Positions 1 through 8,873 of a stretch of 64,000 bases of DNA are shown one piece after another. The stretch is taken from positions 310,001 to 374,000 of the forward strand of contig CAVXBB010000016.1 of NCBI GenBank assembly GCA_963759875.1. Direction: 5' to 3'. Both the position numbers and the translations under genes were made by a program. The notes under the pieces were generated by a model that did not search any database, had not been told where the DNA came from, and saw only the letters and a list, made by a program, of their open reading frames with translations. Source of the DNA: JAFAGX01 sp963759875. Its GTDB lineage: Bacteria > Acidobacteriota > Terriglobia > Terriglobales > Acidobacteriaceae. The first letter of the stretch is position 1, and each line of letters opens with the position of its first letter.

Positions 1-454
1 AGAACACCTACCGCCGACCAGCGGACCACGCCGCACGCCAATAGCAGTCGCGAACCCGGGCTCAGCCCGGCCTTTGACCTCACGGCCACCCGTCTCCCCC
101 AGAAGATCATCGCTGGCAAAGCGATAAGGGAACGTACGACCTTAGCTAAGGAAACGGTTTGCGGCATCGCATACTATTGTGAAGGCTTTCGGTAGCGAGC
201 CCAATGAGTTTAACGATATGTTGACTGACGAAAGTAACCGTTGCGCCATCACTTTCGATATACGAGTGCAAACGTGCAGCAGGCATTGGCACTCTTTGGC
301 GAAATAACTCCGGCCGGAGCAGGGGGCTGGCCGATCTTTGCTGGCACTGCTAGATAGAGGCTGCCCCAGCTTTCCAACGAAAGGAAAGCTGGGGCAGCCT
401 CAGTCTGGTGGTATCGGCAAAGCTGGGCCAGCCTGCCTGTCGTAGATTTTTCTG
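1..454. other. Left-edge intergenic stretch
   Basis: I see no supported gene here. Bases 1-195 are open in frame 1 on the plus strand, but the translation resembles no family I know and has no start in the window, so it could at most be the tail of an unrecognised gene. The only clear structure is the perfect hairpin at 358-400, listed separately, with a partial half-copy at 419-434. Confidence 0.4.
358..400. repeat. Perfect 18-bp inverted repeat (hairpin)
   Basis: The arms at 358-375 and 383-400 are exact reverse complements, separated by a 7-base loop (AACGAAA). The arm contains CTGCCCCAGCTTTCC. No T-run follows on either strand, so it is not a textbook terminator, although it lies just past the 3' end of the minus-strand reductase gene. 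A related half-site, AAAGCTGGGCCAGCCT, follows at 419-434, which suggests a degenerate second copy of a dispersed palindromic element. Confidence 0.75.
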
Positions 455-1009
455 TCACTGTTTCAAGTAACGAAGCGCAACACATCCTGATTTAAAAATC
501 TTTGACTCAACAAGTTTTAGCTGTAATCTCTCCCGCAGGCTAACACCTTCCAACAGCCGTCTCCCTTCTCCTGCAACGATTGGCGAAACGACAAAACGAT
601 ATTCGTCCACCAGACCAAGCTCTATAAGTTGCGAAGGAACATCTACACCGCCGACTAAAATATTTTTCCCTCCTTCTTGTTTCAATTTAAGTATTTCGTC
701 GCGAAGGTTCGCACGAATAATTCTCGTATTTCTATCTTCAGGGCTGTCTAATGTTCGTGAAAAAACAATTTTGTTGATGGAGTCGAATGTTTGAGCAAAT
801 TCGTTCGACGCTTTTGTCATAGACTGGGTTTTTGCGACCTCAGGCCAAAAAGGAACCATCAACTGATAGGTTTTGCGCCCAAAGACCTGCAGGTCAACAT
901 CCCGCAGGAGGTGCGTAAAATACTCAAGGGTTTCGTCATCACCAACTACTTTGGTGTGGTCGCAGCAGCCATCCAGGGTAATGTTGATTGCGAAGATTAG
1001 CTTTCTCAT
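455..1009 (-). CDS. RibD C-terminal/DHFR-like reductase family protein
   Basis: This is a small cytoplasmic protein of about 184 residues with the dihydrofolate reductase fold used by the RibD C-terminal and YwjB/YyaP groups. It starts with RKLIFAINITLDG, the usual first strand of the family, has the FGRKTY segment that normally contacts NADPH, and carries ILVGGVDVPSQLIELGLVDE, typical of the second half of the fold. I chose the ATG at 1009 because it gives the standard family start; an in-frame GTG at 1018 adds three residues. The family contains many uncharacterised NADPH-dependent reductases, so the substrate cannot be named. It stands alone, with a strong hairpin downstream at 358-400. 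Confidence 0.8.
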   Translation of the reverse strand: MRKLIFAINITLDGCCDHTKVVGDDETLEYFTHLLRDVDLQVFGRKTYQLMVPFWPEVAKTQSMTKASNEFAQTFDSINKIVFSRTLDSPEDRNTRIIRANLRDEILKLKQEGGKNILVGGVDVPSQLIELGLVDEYRFVVSPIVAGEGRRLLEGVSLRERLQLKLVESKIFKSGCVALRYLKQ

Positions 1010-1186
1010 TTGATTCACGGTTGAACCTGCTCCGCTGGGAACCGCTCGATCACGTGTTTCAGTTCTCGAACTGTGTCAGCTGCGGAGGTTTTTGTGCGCC
1101 CAAGCGGCTGGGATTAGAACTTCTGAAGACTTCTTGGGCTCAGCGCGAGGCGCAGATGCAGGATGATCTGCGCTCTGAAAATTCAG

Positions 1187-1447
1187 TTAACGTCCGTAGT
1201 ACTTGGCATTGCGCTCTGTAAACTGCTTCCATTTTTCCGGCAGATCATCGAGAGCAAAAATCGCCGACACCGGACACACCGGCACACACGCACCGCAATC
1301 AATGCATTCAACGGGGTCGATATACAACATCTCCTCTTCGGCGAACGCTGGCTCATCTTTCTTGGGATGAATGCAATCCACGGGGCAAGCGTCCACGCAG
1401 GCGGTATCCTTGGTGTTGATGCATGGTTCTGCGATTACATATGCCAT
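1187..1447 (-). CDS. Two-cluster ferredoxin (4Fe-4S/3Fe-4S type)
   Basis: This is a soluble electron carrier of 86 residues with two cysteine motifs. The N-terminal one has C9, C17, C21-P and C25, with the long first spacing seen in seven-iron bacterial ferredoxins. The second is CIDCGACVPVCP at residues 48-59, a classic 4Fe-4S CxxCxxCxxxCP site. The C-terminal tail (WKQFTERNAKYY) is also typical of this bacterial ferredoxin group. The gene lies about 155 bases downstream of the aconitase-family gene on the same strand, but the gap is long enough for separate transcription. The redox partner cannot be deduced. Confidence 0.92.
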   Translation of the reverse strand: MAYVIAEPCINTKDTACVDACPVDCIHPKKDEPAFAEEEMLYIDPVECIDCGACVPVCPVSAIFALDDLPEKWKQFTERNAKYYGR

Positions 1448-1603
1448 GAGTCTGTTTTCTCCCTAAGAGTGGTGCAGGTTTTAACGTAACGCACATTCTA
1501 GCAAGAATGACGGTGAGCGTACAGAACGGCCTGCGTACGCTGTGTGCGACATTGGGGGCAAGAGCTTTCACCTTGATCCAAATAAAAACCACTGCTGTAT
1601 TTT

Positions 1604-3637
1604 TTACGCGCCGACCAATTGCCTCTCGCCGCTCGGCTGGTACTCCACGATATATCCCGCGACTGCACTCGCGGCTACCGTAAGGGGACTCGCCAGGTAC
1701 ATCTGGCCCGGCCCGCTGCGGCCGGGAAAATTCCGGTTCTGTGCGCTGATGACCACCTGTTCTGGACGCGTGGTCACGCCTGGTCCAGCATTGATGCAGG
1801 CCCCGCAACTGGGCTCAATGACATGAGCTCCGGCTTTTTGAAAGATCTCCAGATATCCCTTGCGCAGGCAGTAATCACGTGTTTCCTGAGAGCCGAACTG
1901 AATGTAGAATTTCACCGAATCAGCGACCCGTTTGCCGCTCTTGACGGCTTCGGCCAAGACCGCAGCGTACATATCCATGTCTTCATTCTTGCCCGCGGTA
2001 CAGGTTCCGCCGTAAGCCAGCTCAATCGGAACCGGAGTATTCAAGTCGCGAACGTACTTTCCATTTCCGGGATCGCCGGGCGTTGCAACCATCGGCGTGA
2101 TCTCGGGCGCGTCGAGTTCGATCACCTGGGCGTACTGCGCGCCCGGATCACTGTACAAGCCTTCGATCATGGATTCGGCCTGGTTGCGATCCATTCCTCG
2201 GCGCTCGACGAGAAAGTCAACGGCCTTGCGATCCGGCGCCACGATGCCAGTGAACCCGCCGATTTCCGCAGCCATGTTCGTCATCGTGGCGCGTTCGTCA
2301 ACGCTGAGTTCGTCGATCGCCTCGCCAGAATATTCGATGACCTTGGCGAGCGCCTTGCCAGTGCGCACGTAATCAAGGCTGAGAATCTTGAGAATGAAAT
2401 CCTTCGCCGTGACATTGGGATTCTTTTTGCCGCGAATAAGAACCTTGACCGACTCCGGCACTCTCACGCGAACGTCTTTTGTAATCCAGCTGTTAAATAC
2501 GTCGGTGGTTCCAATACCAAAAGCCACGCATCCGATTGCGCCGACATGCGGCGTGTGTGAGTCGGAACCAATATTCAACTGCCCCGGCAAGGCATAGCTT
2601 TCCAGAACAATCGAGTGACAAATCCCTTCGGAGCCTTTGCGGTCCTTCAATTCCCCGTGCAATTTGATTCCCTGCTTTCCCGCAAATTCCTGCTGCTTAA
2701 GCTTGAGTTGAGTCGCGAGATCAAGTAAACCGAGCCTCTTTTTCTCCTCCGAGATGACTTCGTCCAGGAAAGTGAGGTGGTCGCGGAAGAAAAGAATCGT
2801 CGAAGGGTCGTTGACCTTGGCATCCTTGCCGACATAGTGCTCGAAGAAAATGGCCGCCATCGGCGTCACGTACTCATGGCTGAAGCGAAGATCGGCACGG
2901 GCAAAACCGGTATCACCCGGCTTGACATATCCAACTCCCACGTCATTTTTCTGGTTGATCATGTGGCGCGCGAAAATCTTCTCTGCCACCGTCATGGCGC
3001 GCTTGCCGGTTGTAATCGACGGAAGGAAAACTTTTTTCTGCATACGGGCAACATTGAACGGAAACAAGCCGCCATACTCGATAACCTGGCGCGTGATGTC
3101 ATCCTCGCCTGCGGTGAATTCGTTTAGCGGAATCTCTTCTCCCTTACGAATTTTGTTGATCAGCGAAAAATTCGTGGACGTGAGCAGGCCCAGATTCTGA
3201 CAGTTTTGCTTGTAGATGCGTTCGATGTTCTCGGCAATCACTACGCGGATGCCGGCGGACATTTCGGCGTATGGCGATTGCTCCCGGCTTGAGCCTTTGC
3301 CCCGCCGCTTGCCGCTCACGGCACAAACGAATCCGCCTTTCTTCACATCCGATCGTCCGATGGGAAGGACGCCGCCGCACTTCAATCCGAGATAAGGGAT
3401 TTCACCCAGGGTTTCGTCGAAATAAAAGCAGTAATGCGCGGGAGTGATCTCATCAGTAGAAATGTCGTCGCGCAACTTGGGATTGTTTGCCGGATTGCTG
3501 GTGTCCCATGGCAGGTCCTCGCCCGCCAGTTGACGCTTGATGAGTTCGGGATCTTCGGTGAGGAACAGGATACGTCCGGTAAAACGCACGTTGTCCGGGC
3601 GCTTTGCAATTGGGCGCTGCAGAAGTGAATCGATCAC
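1604..3637 (-). CDS. Aconitase-family hydratase with swivel domain first
   Basis: This 677-residue protein is an iron-sulfur hydro-lyase of the aconitase/homoaconitase/isopropylmalate isomerase superfamily. The swivel domain is at the N-terminus, with its loop GKGSSREQSPYAE at 113-125. The catalytic domains follow, with GSDSHTPHVGAIGC starting at 357. Cluster ligands are visible as C546 (in GGTCTAGKNED) and C611/C614 (in SCGACINAGPG); this 65+3 spacing matches aconitases. Most aconitases end with the swivel domain. AcnB places it ahead of the catalytic core but adds an N-terminal HEAT-like domain, which is absent here. Aconitate hydratase in the TCA cycle is the default assignment; a homoaconitase or a related isomerase remains possible. 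No leuC/leuD-type partner lies next to it. Confidence 0.85.
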   Translation of the reverse strand: MIDSLLQRPIAKRPDNVRFTGRILFLTEDPELIKRQLAGEDLPWDTSNPANNPKLRDDISTDEITPAHYCFYFDETLGEIPYLGLKCGGVLPIGRSDVKKGGFVCAVSGKRRGKGSSREQSPYAEMSAGIRVVIAENIERIYKQNCQNLGLLTSTNFSLINKIRKGEEIPLNEFTAGEDDITRQVIEYGGLFPFNVARMQKKVFLPSITTGKRAMTVAEKIFARHMINQKNDVGVGYVKPGDTGFARADLRFSHEYVTPMAAIFFEHYVGKDAKVNDPSTILFFRDHLTFLDEVISEEKKRLGLLDLATQLKLKQQEFAGKQGIKLHGELKDRKGSEGICHSIVLESYALPGQLNIGSDSHTPHVGAIGCVAFGIGTTDVFNSWITKDVRVRVPESVKVLIRGKKNPNVTAKDFILKILSLDYVRTGKALAKVIEYSGEAIDELSVDERATMTNMAAEIGGFTGIVAPDRKAVDFLVERRGMDRNQAESMIEGLYSDPGAQYAQVIELDAPEITPMVATPGDPGNGKYVRDLNTPVPIELAYGGTCTAGKNEDMDMYAAVLAEAVKSGKRVADSVKFYIQFGSQETRDYCLRKGYLEIFQKAGAHVIEPSCGACINAGPGVTTRPEQVVISAQNRNFPGRSGPGQMYLASPLTVAASAVAGYIVEYQPSGERQLVGA

Positions 3638-3762
3638 GGTCAGACCTCACCCCAACCTGCTATTTTACGCCTTTGCTGGCGGTAAGGCGGATCACAGGTG
3701 GGCAGAAGTGCATGAGTAGTGATTCTCGCTGCGGATATTGCTGTGTGATCCTCCGCCCGTTG

Positions 3763-4596
3763 CTAACGCACGGGGCTGGGCAGCGGCTCGAGATTGCGCC
3801 CGGCGAAAATGTCGTCGAACTCATTCAGCATGGCTTGATGGACCAACCCGTTTGAAGCCAGAGTTTCACGGCCATTTATTTGGAAGGGACCGCCGCTGAA
3901 GTCGGTGACCTTCCCTCCCGCTTCCTGAATGATCAGCACACCGGCAGCGGTATCCCACGGATTGAGGTTGAATTCCCAGAAGCCATCAAACCGGCCAGAG
4001 GCAACACAACACAAGTCGAGAGCTGCCGATCCGGCTCGCCTGACGCCGTGGGTGTGCAACGTAATCTGGTGGTAAAAGAAAATGTTGGGATTTTTGTGCC
4101 GCTTGTGACTGGGAAATCCGGTCGCGACCAAACACTCAGCCGAATTGGCGATTTTGGAAACGTGGATGCGGTTTTGGTTCAGATACGCTCCACTGCCGCG
4201 CTCTGCTGAAAACAGTTCGTCGCGGGTGGGATCATAGACAACACCGGCGATTCGAACCCCTTTGTGCTCAAGCGCCAAGGAAACGCAGAAAACTGGAAAT
4301 CCGTGGGCAAAGTTCGTAGTGCCGTCCAGCGGATCGACATACCAGCGGTATTCGCTGCCTGTATCTTTGAATCCTTCTTCTTCGCCTTGAATGTCATGGG
4401 TCGGCCAATGCTGCCGAATCCTCTCGCGAATCAGCGCCTCCGATTTGCGGTCAGCGACGGTCACCAGGTCGGCTTCGCCCTTGTACTCCACAGCAACATG
4501 GCGATGGAAGTACTCCATCAACAGCGCGCCCGCTTCACGAGCGATCTCGGAAATTGTTGGAACGAGCGTGTTAGGAGTAGAAAGGGTAGAAGTCAA
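3763..4596 (-). CDS. suhB: Inositol monophosphatase family protein
   Basis: This 277-residue Mg2+-dependent sugar-phosphate phosphatase belongs to the SuhB/IMPase family. Diagnostic motifs are GEEEG at 71-75 (metal-ligand glutamates), WYVDPLDGTTNFAHGFP at 85-101 (the central metal-binding signature) and NPWDTAAGVLIIQEAGG near 212 (second metal/substrate motif). Length is standard. Substrates in this family include inositol-1-phosphate and other polyol phosphates; some bacterial members also bind the ribosome or RNA polymerase, so the exact role here is open. It lies between hfq and the aconitase-family gene on the same strand, 64 bases after hfq, so co-transcription with hfq is plausible. Confidence 0.9.
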   Translation of the reverse strand: MTSTLSTPNTLVPTISEIAREAGALLMEYFHRHVAVEYKGEADLVTVADRKSEALIRERIRQHWPTHDIQGEEEGFKDTGSEYRWYVDPLDGTTNFAHGFPVFCVSLALEHKGVRIAGVVYDPTRDELFSAERGSGAYLNQNRIHVSKIANSAECLVATGFPSHKRHKNPNIFFYHQITLHTHGVRRAGSAALDLCCVASGRFDGFWEFNLNPWDTAAGVLIIQEAGGKVTDFSGGPFQINGRETLASNGLVHQAMLNEFDDIFAGRNLEPLPSPVR

Positions 4597-4660
4597 TGTG
4601 CGATTGGAACTCAGAGCTGCAAGTTTGAATTCTTGTTGCTTAAATTCAGATTAAATCGAG

Positions 4661-4933
4661 CTACTTAGCCCGGCCGCCGTCCTCAGCGATGTACATGATC
4701 TCGTGCTTAAAGATGAAAAGATTCGGCTTGTTTTCCCGGGTGAGCCGCAGCATGTTCTTGTCGTAGTACTCGATCCAGCCTTGGACCACTTCGCCGTCGG
4801 CCAGCTTAATGCTGATAGGTTTCTGCTTTTCGCCCAGCAACTTGAGATATGCGGCTTCCTCGGAAGTTTCTTCCGGAGGGACGACGCGCGGCTTTCGCGC
4901 TCCTCCGGGTGAACCATGTCCCTGCAATGGCAT
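4661..4933 (-). CDS. hfq: Hfq-like RNA chaperone (Sm fold), divergent
   Basis: This 90-residue protein has a disordered, proline-rich N-terminal extension (residues 1-30) followed by an Sm fold. The Sm1 segment at about 40-64 (ISIKLADGEVVQGWIEYYDK) matches the Hfq pattern of a strand, a Gly turn and then a bent strand. The Sm2 motif is FKHEI at 75-79 in place of the usual YKHAI. Hfq forms a hexameric ring that binds A-rich and U-rich RNA. The altered Sm2 and the N-terminal tail are unlike the enterobacterial protein, where the tail is C-terminal, so RNA specificity may differ. The gene lies 59 bases downstream of the Oar-like receptor on the same strand. Confidence 0.82.
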   Translation of the reverse strand: MPLQGHGSPGGARKPRVVPPEETSEEAAYLKLLGEKQKPISIKLADGEVVQGWIEYYDKNMLRLTRENKPNLFIFKHEIMYIAEDGGRAK

Positions 4934-4992
4934 GATACTTCATTTTATACGCAGGCCGGGGTCGTGCGTGAGCTGGCAGTTCAGGCAACGCT

Positions 4993-7900
4993 TTAGAAAC
5001 TGGCCTTCAGCGAAAATTCGATCACACGCGGAGATCCCAGCGAGAATACGCCCGAACCCAAGCCCAACCGATAGGCGCTGGGCTGTTGGCCTGGAGTTCC
5101 GTTGACCGTTCCCGAGGTGGCGTTTAACACGCCGGAGAGCGGAAGGTTCGGACCGTCGAAATTCGCGAAGTTCATCAGATTGAAAAATGAGACTCCCGGC
5201 TGAAAGTTGACACGCTCCTTGATCCGGTAGTTCCAGGTGAGACTGAAATCGAAGGCCTTGAGCCACGCCATATTGGCTTCGTTCGCGGGCGCTAAAGGGA
5301 CCAACTGCTGCACAGCACCGAGTTGTTGCAGCTGGGTGAAAGTGAACAGGCCGTTGTTGATGAGGGTTTGACCGGCGGGCGTGGGCTGCCCTGCGAAGTT
5401 CTGGTTGTAACTCTGAATGACATTGTTGATGTTGGCGGCTTTGACCGTCCGGTCGAACGCACCTACGTTCGTACCAGGAAGCACATCGCCGAGTCCGCCG
5501 TTCGACGCGAAACTGCCATCGCCGGTGCCATCACCCGTTAGATCGGTCTGAAAAATCCCGCCGGCAGTGCCAGTCGGAGGAACCGTTAGCGTCACTGGCA
5601 GTGGGCTATAGAAATGGCCGATCAAGCCGATGTTGAACGAATACGGCAAGTCCATCCAGCCGCCAAAGGAGATCTGGTGTCTGCGGTCCAGGCCATTGGG
5701 CCCGATGTAATGAAGAGGATCGTTGAAGTCGGTGGCGATACTGATGAAGTCGTTATCACTCACGGGCGCTTTATACTTGGATAACGAATACGCTACTTGC
5801 AAGTTCATGCTGCGAACATGCTTGAAGGGATTCTGTAGGTTTTGGCGTAGCGAAACTTGGAGGCCGTTATACTCGGTCCGGCCCACTGGAAAAAGCATCT
5901 GGTTCGCGCCGAGGTTGGGATTGATACCTGGGAACGCGGCCGTGGGGCATGGAAAACCACCGCACATGGAGTAACCGGAATCCAGGCCATTGGCTGCGAA
6001 ATTCGCGATCGTAGCTCCCTTACCTATGCTGCAGGCGACGGCCGAGGGTCCCGCACATGCAAACTGCGCCTCCGTCGCGGAAATCGCCGCCCGTGCATTG
6101 GCCAAATTAAAATACCGCGCATCCCCGACGTGATTGGTATCAATCGCAAGCAGCGTGTGAGTTTCAATGTTGCGCAGGTAATCCATCTCGAGCACGGTTC
6201 CCTTGCCGAACTGATGCTGCAGACCAAAATTCATCTGCACCGAACGGGGGGTGACGTAGTTCGGTGCGAGCAAGTCTTCACCATTTACGTCAAGGCCGTC
6301 CGCCATCTGCGTGCCGATGAAATCGGGGTTAGCCGCCGGACCAGCCGCAATTGTCGCCGCCTGATACTGGGCTTGCAGCGCTGTAATCGCAGGCGCAACC
6401 TGGCCGATCGGCTTACCACAAATCGGAGCCCAATTCTGAGCTTGACCATTCGGCAATGTGAAAGTGGTGCCGCTTCCGTTGGTGCAAACTGTCGGATTCT
6501 GCAGAAATAGTCCGGTTGTAAGCCGGGCAGGCCTATCGAATTCAGTATTGTTCCAGATCGAGTTCTCATAGAACAGACCGACGCCGCCACGCAGCACGGT
6601 CTTGCCTTTCTTACTCGGATCCCATGCAATTCCGACCTGCGGGGCAAAGTTCTTGTTCGGCTGATTCACGCTCCGGCCCAGGCCCGCGCCGAATCGATTG
6701 ATAAAAGGAACGGGCGGGAGGTCAGCGTCAGAACGAAAGGTATCGCGCACGTAACGGAGGCCGTACGTAAGAGTTAAGTTGGGTAGAACCTTCCATGCGT
6801 CGCCGAAGTAGCCGGAGGTACGATAGTCCGGCCCAGTACCGCCAGCCGGAAAACCGAACCTTGGTTTTTCCGTGGCATAACCCACCCCATTGCCCAACTC
6901 GACAGTTTGCGCCGGATAATTCAGCGGATTGGCCGCACCACCGGGCAGGGCAAGGCAGGTTGCACCGCAATCCCTGGTCGTTGCACTCACAGCGGGCGCC
7001 AGCTTTAGAAAACTGGCAAAACCACCGCCCCAGATGTAATTCAGGCCACCGCCATAGCGGAGAATATGTTTGCCGATTGCCCGGCTGCCGTCGTACTTGA
7101 ACTGATGATCGGATTGGTAAGTCTGCTGAGGGGCGAGAAAACTTGGCCCGGAGCAAAAGAAATTCTCGCCGGGAGTCAGGCAATCCGGATCAGCACCGAT
7201 CGCCAGCTCAATGCCCGGCAACGGATTAAAAATGCTGGTGCCAGCAGTCGCGTCGACAATTCCGTTGCGGAACTTGCTGTATCCCAAACGAATACTGTGC
7301 GTGTAAGGTCCGGTGTTGAAGTCCAGACCAACCGCGTGAACCGGAGTATGGTTTACGTTCGCGAAGGGCTGAAAGGTGTTGGGAAGAATAGCAAGCACAT
7401 CTTTGTTCTGGTCATAAGAGAAACGGTAGAAGAAATGGTAGTTGCGGTTGATTTGCCAGTCGAGGCGACCTACCGCTTCCGATTCGCGGAATGGGGAGTT
7501 GTAATTGCCGGTAATACTTTGGAATGGGCCGCTGGACAGGACCGGGTTAAGCAGATCCTGTTTGGTGCGCTCCGCATCCACAAAGAAGAACAGTTTGTCC
7601 TTAATGAACGCGCCGCCGAAGTCCCCGCCAAATTGATTTCGCTGAAAATAGTTGTCGGAAGCACCGGGAAGATCCGCATCAAACTTCTGGTCGCGAAAGC
7701 TGTAATAGCCCTGGCCGTGGTAGGCGTTGGTACCCGATTTCGTGGTCACGTTGACTGAACCCGATGAAGTTAGCTCAGTTGAAAGATCCAAAGACGACTG
7801 CTGAATTTGAAATTCCTGGATGGCGCTTTCGGGCACATTCTGCGTGGTGGTGCCGACGGTTTCATCGCTGATGTCTAACCCATCAACTTCTATTCGCGCG

Positions 7901-8484
7901 GTACGCCCGAAGCGGCCGCCGAAGGAAATTGAAGAAAAACCATTCTTCGTAGGGTCGAAGTTTCCACCATCCTGAATTTGCACGCCGGGCTCAAGCTGCG
8001 CCAGGTCCAGAAAGTTGCGGCCATTGATCGGCAGATTTTCAATTTGCTGGCTGGTCAAGACACCTTCAACCGTTGCCTGCTCGGTGTTCACCTGCAGTTC
8101 CGACGCTTGCACTTCGATTACCTGCGAGGCCTGCCCCACCTGTAATTTCACGTTGCCCGGGGCGGTTACTCCCACCTGCACCGTGACCGACAACTCCGTA
8201 GTCTTGAATCCCTGGGCCTCGACCCGCACCACGTAAGTGCCAGGAATCAACGCACCTGAGGCGTAGGTTCCCGCCGAGGTGGTCGAGACACTTATCACGC
8301 GCCCAGTCGATTTGTTGGTGATACTCACTCTCGCACCAGAGAGCGTCGCACCGCTCTGGTCCGTCACCGTTCCTTGAATGCTTCCGGTGGAAATGGTGGT
8401 TTGCGCAGGCAAGTACATCACCGTAGTTCCGCAGAACAGTAAAATCAAAAATGCAACGCGCTTGGACAATTGAGAGGGGGGCAT
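4993..8484 (-). CDS. Oar-like TonB-dependent receptor with CarboxypepD_reg domain (copy 1, intact)
   Basis: This is an outer-membrane protein of 1163 residues. A signal peptide of about 27 residues (hydrophobic stretch, then YLPAQ) is followed by a carboxypeptidase-regulatory/Cna-B-like beta-sandwich at about 32-115 (GSIQGTVTDQSGATLSGARV), then a plug-like region (INGRNFLDLAQLEPGVQIQDG and STELTSSGSVNVTTKSGTN) and a long C-terminal barrel ending in the outer-membrane signature FSLKASF. This architecture matches the Oar-like transporters expanded in Acidobacteriota. Members import or export bulky substrates such as polymers or peptides; the ligand here is unknown. It is the only intact copy of three in the window and is closely similar to copy 3 (13135-16699). 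No TonB/ExbBD genes are visible nearby. Confidence 0.93.
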   Translation of the reverse strand: MPPSQLSKRVAFLILLFCGTTVMYLPAQTTISTGSIQGTVTDQSGATLSGARVSITNKSTGRVISVSTTSAGTYASGALIPGTYVVRVEAQGFKTTELSVTVQVGVTAPGNVKLQVGQASQVIEVQASELQVNTEQATVEGVLTSQQIENLPINGRNFLDLAQLEPGVQIQDGGNFDPTKNGFSSISFGGRFGRTARIEVDGLDISDETVGTTTQNVPESAIQEFQIQQSSLDLSTELTSSGSVNVTTKSGTNAYHGQGYYSFRDQKFDADLPGASDNYFQRNQFGGDFGGAFIKDKLFFFVDAERTKQDLLNPVLSSGPFQSITGNYNSPFRESEAVGRLDWQINRNYHFFYRFSYDQNKDVLAILPNTFQPFANVNHTPVHAVGLDFNTGPYTHSIRLGYSKFRNGIVDATAGTSIFNPLPGIELAIGADPDCLTPGENFFCSGPSFLAPQQTYQSDHQFKYDGSRAIGKHILRYGGGLNYIWGGGFASFLKLAPAVSATTRDCGATCLALPGGAANPLNYPAQTVELGNGVGYATEKPRFGFPAGGTGPDYRTSGYFGDAWKVLPNLTLTYGLRYVRDTFRSDADLPPVPFINRFGAGLGRSVNQPNKNFAPQVGIAWDPSKKGKTVLRGGVGLFYENSIWNNTEFDRPARLTTGLFLQNPTVCTNGSGTTFTLPNGQAQNWAPICGKPIGQVAPAITALQAQYQAATIAAGPAANPDFIGTQMADGLDVNGEDLLAPNYVTPRSVQMNFGLQHQFGKGTVLEMDYLRNIETHTLLAIDTNHVGDARYFNLANARAAISATEAQFACAGPSAVACSIGKGATIANFAANGLDSGYSMCGGFPCPTAAFPGINPNLGANQMLFPVGRTEYNGLQVSLRQNLQNPFKHVRSMNLQVAYSLSKYKAPVSDNDFISIATDFNDPLHYIGPNGLDRRHQISFGGWMDLPYSFNIGLIGHFYSPLPVTLTVPPTGTAGGIFQTDLTGDGTGDGSFASNGGLGDVLPGTNVGAFDRTVKAANINNVIQSYNQNFAGQPTPAGQTLINNGLFTFTQLQQLGAVQQLVPLAPANEANMAWLKAFDFSLTWNYRIKERVNFQPGVSFFNLMNFANFDGPNLPLSGVLNATSGTVNGTPGQQPSAYRLGLGSGVFSLGSPRVIEFSLKASF

Positions 8485-8873
8485 GTCGTCCTTTTCCTTT
8501 GGAGGAACTACAGGTTAGCTCGAACTGAGATCTCCGGAGTAGTGTCAGGCATACAAAATATCATGAACCTACGCTGCCAGATTGAGAGTAAGGCGAGCAT
8601 AAGCGAACTTCAAACATCATTGCAATCCACTGTCCAACGCGAGAGGACAGAAAGGAGCACGCCTACGCCGAGAGGTCCGGAGGATTTAAAAGCGACCGGC
8701 CAGTGGTGCTGAAGTTGGATCGTAATTCCAGATTCTGTATCTCGCTTCCACGAAGTGGATGCCGGAATACGTAACAACTAGAAAAAGACTCATATCGGTG
8801 TTTGTCGCGTAAACAGCGGCGGGGTAATGAGGCGCCCCCCTGCCGCTGTGAATGCGTACACGGACCTACATTC
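8485..8873. other. Intergenic region between receptor copies 1 and 2
   Basis: No coding potential is convincing here. It should hold the minus-strand promoter and leader of receptor copy 1 (upstream of 8484). The ribosome-binding site AGGAAAAGGA is seen just before the start, on the minus strand. A hairpin at 8814-8848 may terminate copy 2. Confidence 0.5.
8814..8848 (-). terminator. Possible terminator of receptor copy 2
   Basis: CAGCGGC at 8814-8820 pairs with GCCGCTG at 8842-8848, and GGGG at 8821-8824 can pair with part of the C-run at 8835-8840. It begins about 25 bases past the stop of the minus-strand receptor. The following T-run on the minus strand is only three bases, so it is a weak candidate. 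Confidence 0.4.

Noticed and set aside
1..195. Open frame at the left edge on the plus strand
   Set aside because: 64 codons without a start or any family resemblance; chance in GC-rich DNA cannot be excluded.
249..485. Minus-strand open frame of 78 codons
   Set aside because: It spans the perfect hairpin and overlaps the end of the reductase gene; it has no family features.
1619..2560. Plus-strand open frame of 313 codons opposite the aconitase-family gene
   Set aside because: It is antisense to a clearly conserved enzyme, has no family features and results from GC-rich codon bias on the other strand.
4245..4262. GATTCGAACCCC, which looks like a tRNA T-arm
   Set aside because: It lies inside the inositol monophosphatase coding sequence and no matching acceptor or anticodon arms are nearby.
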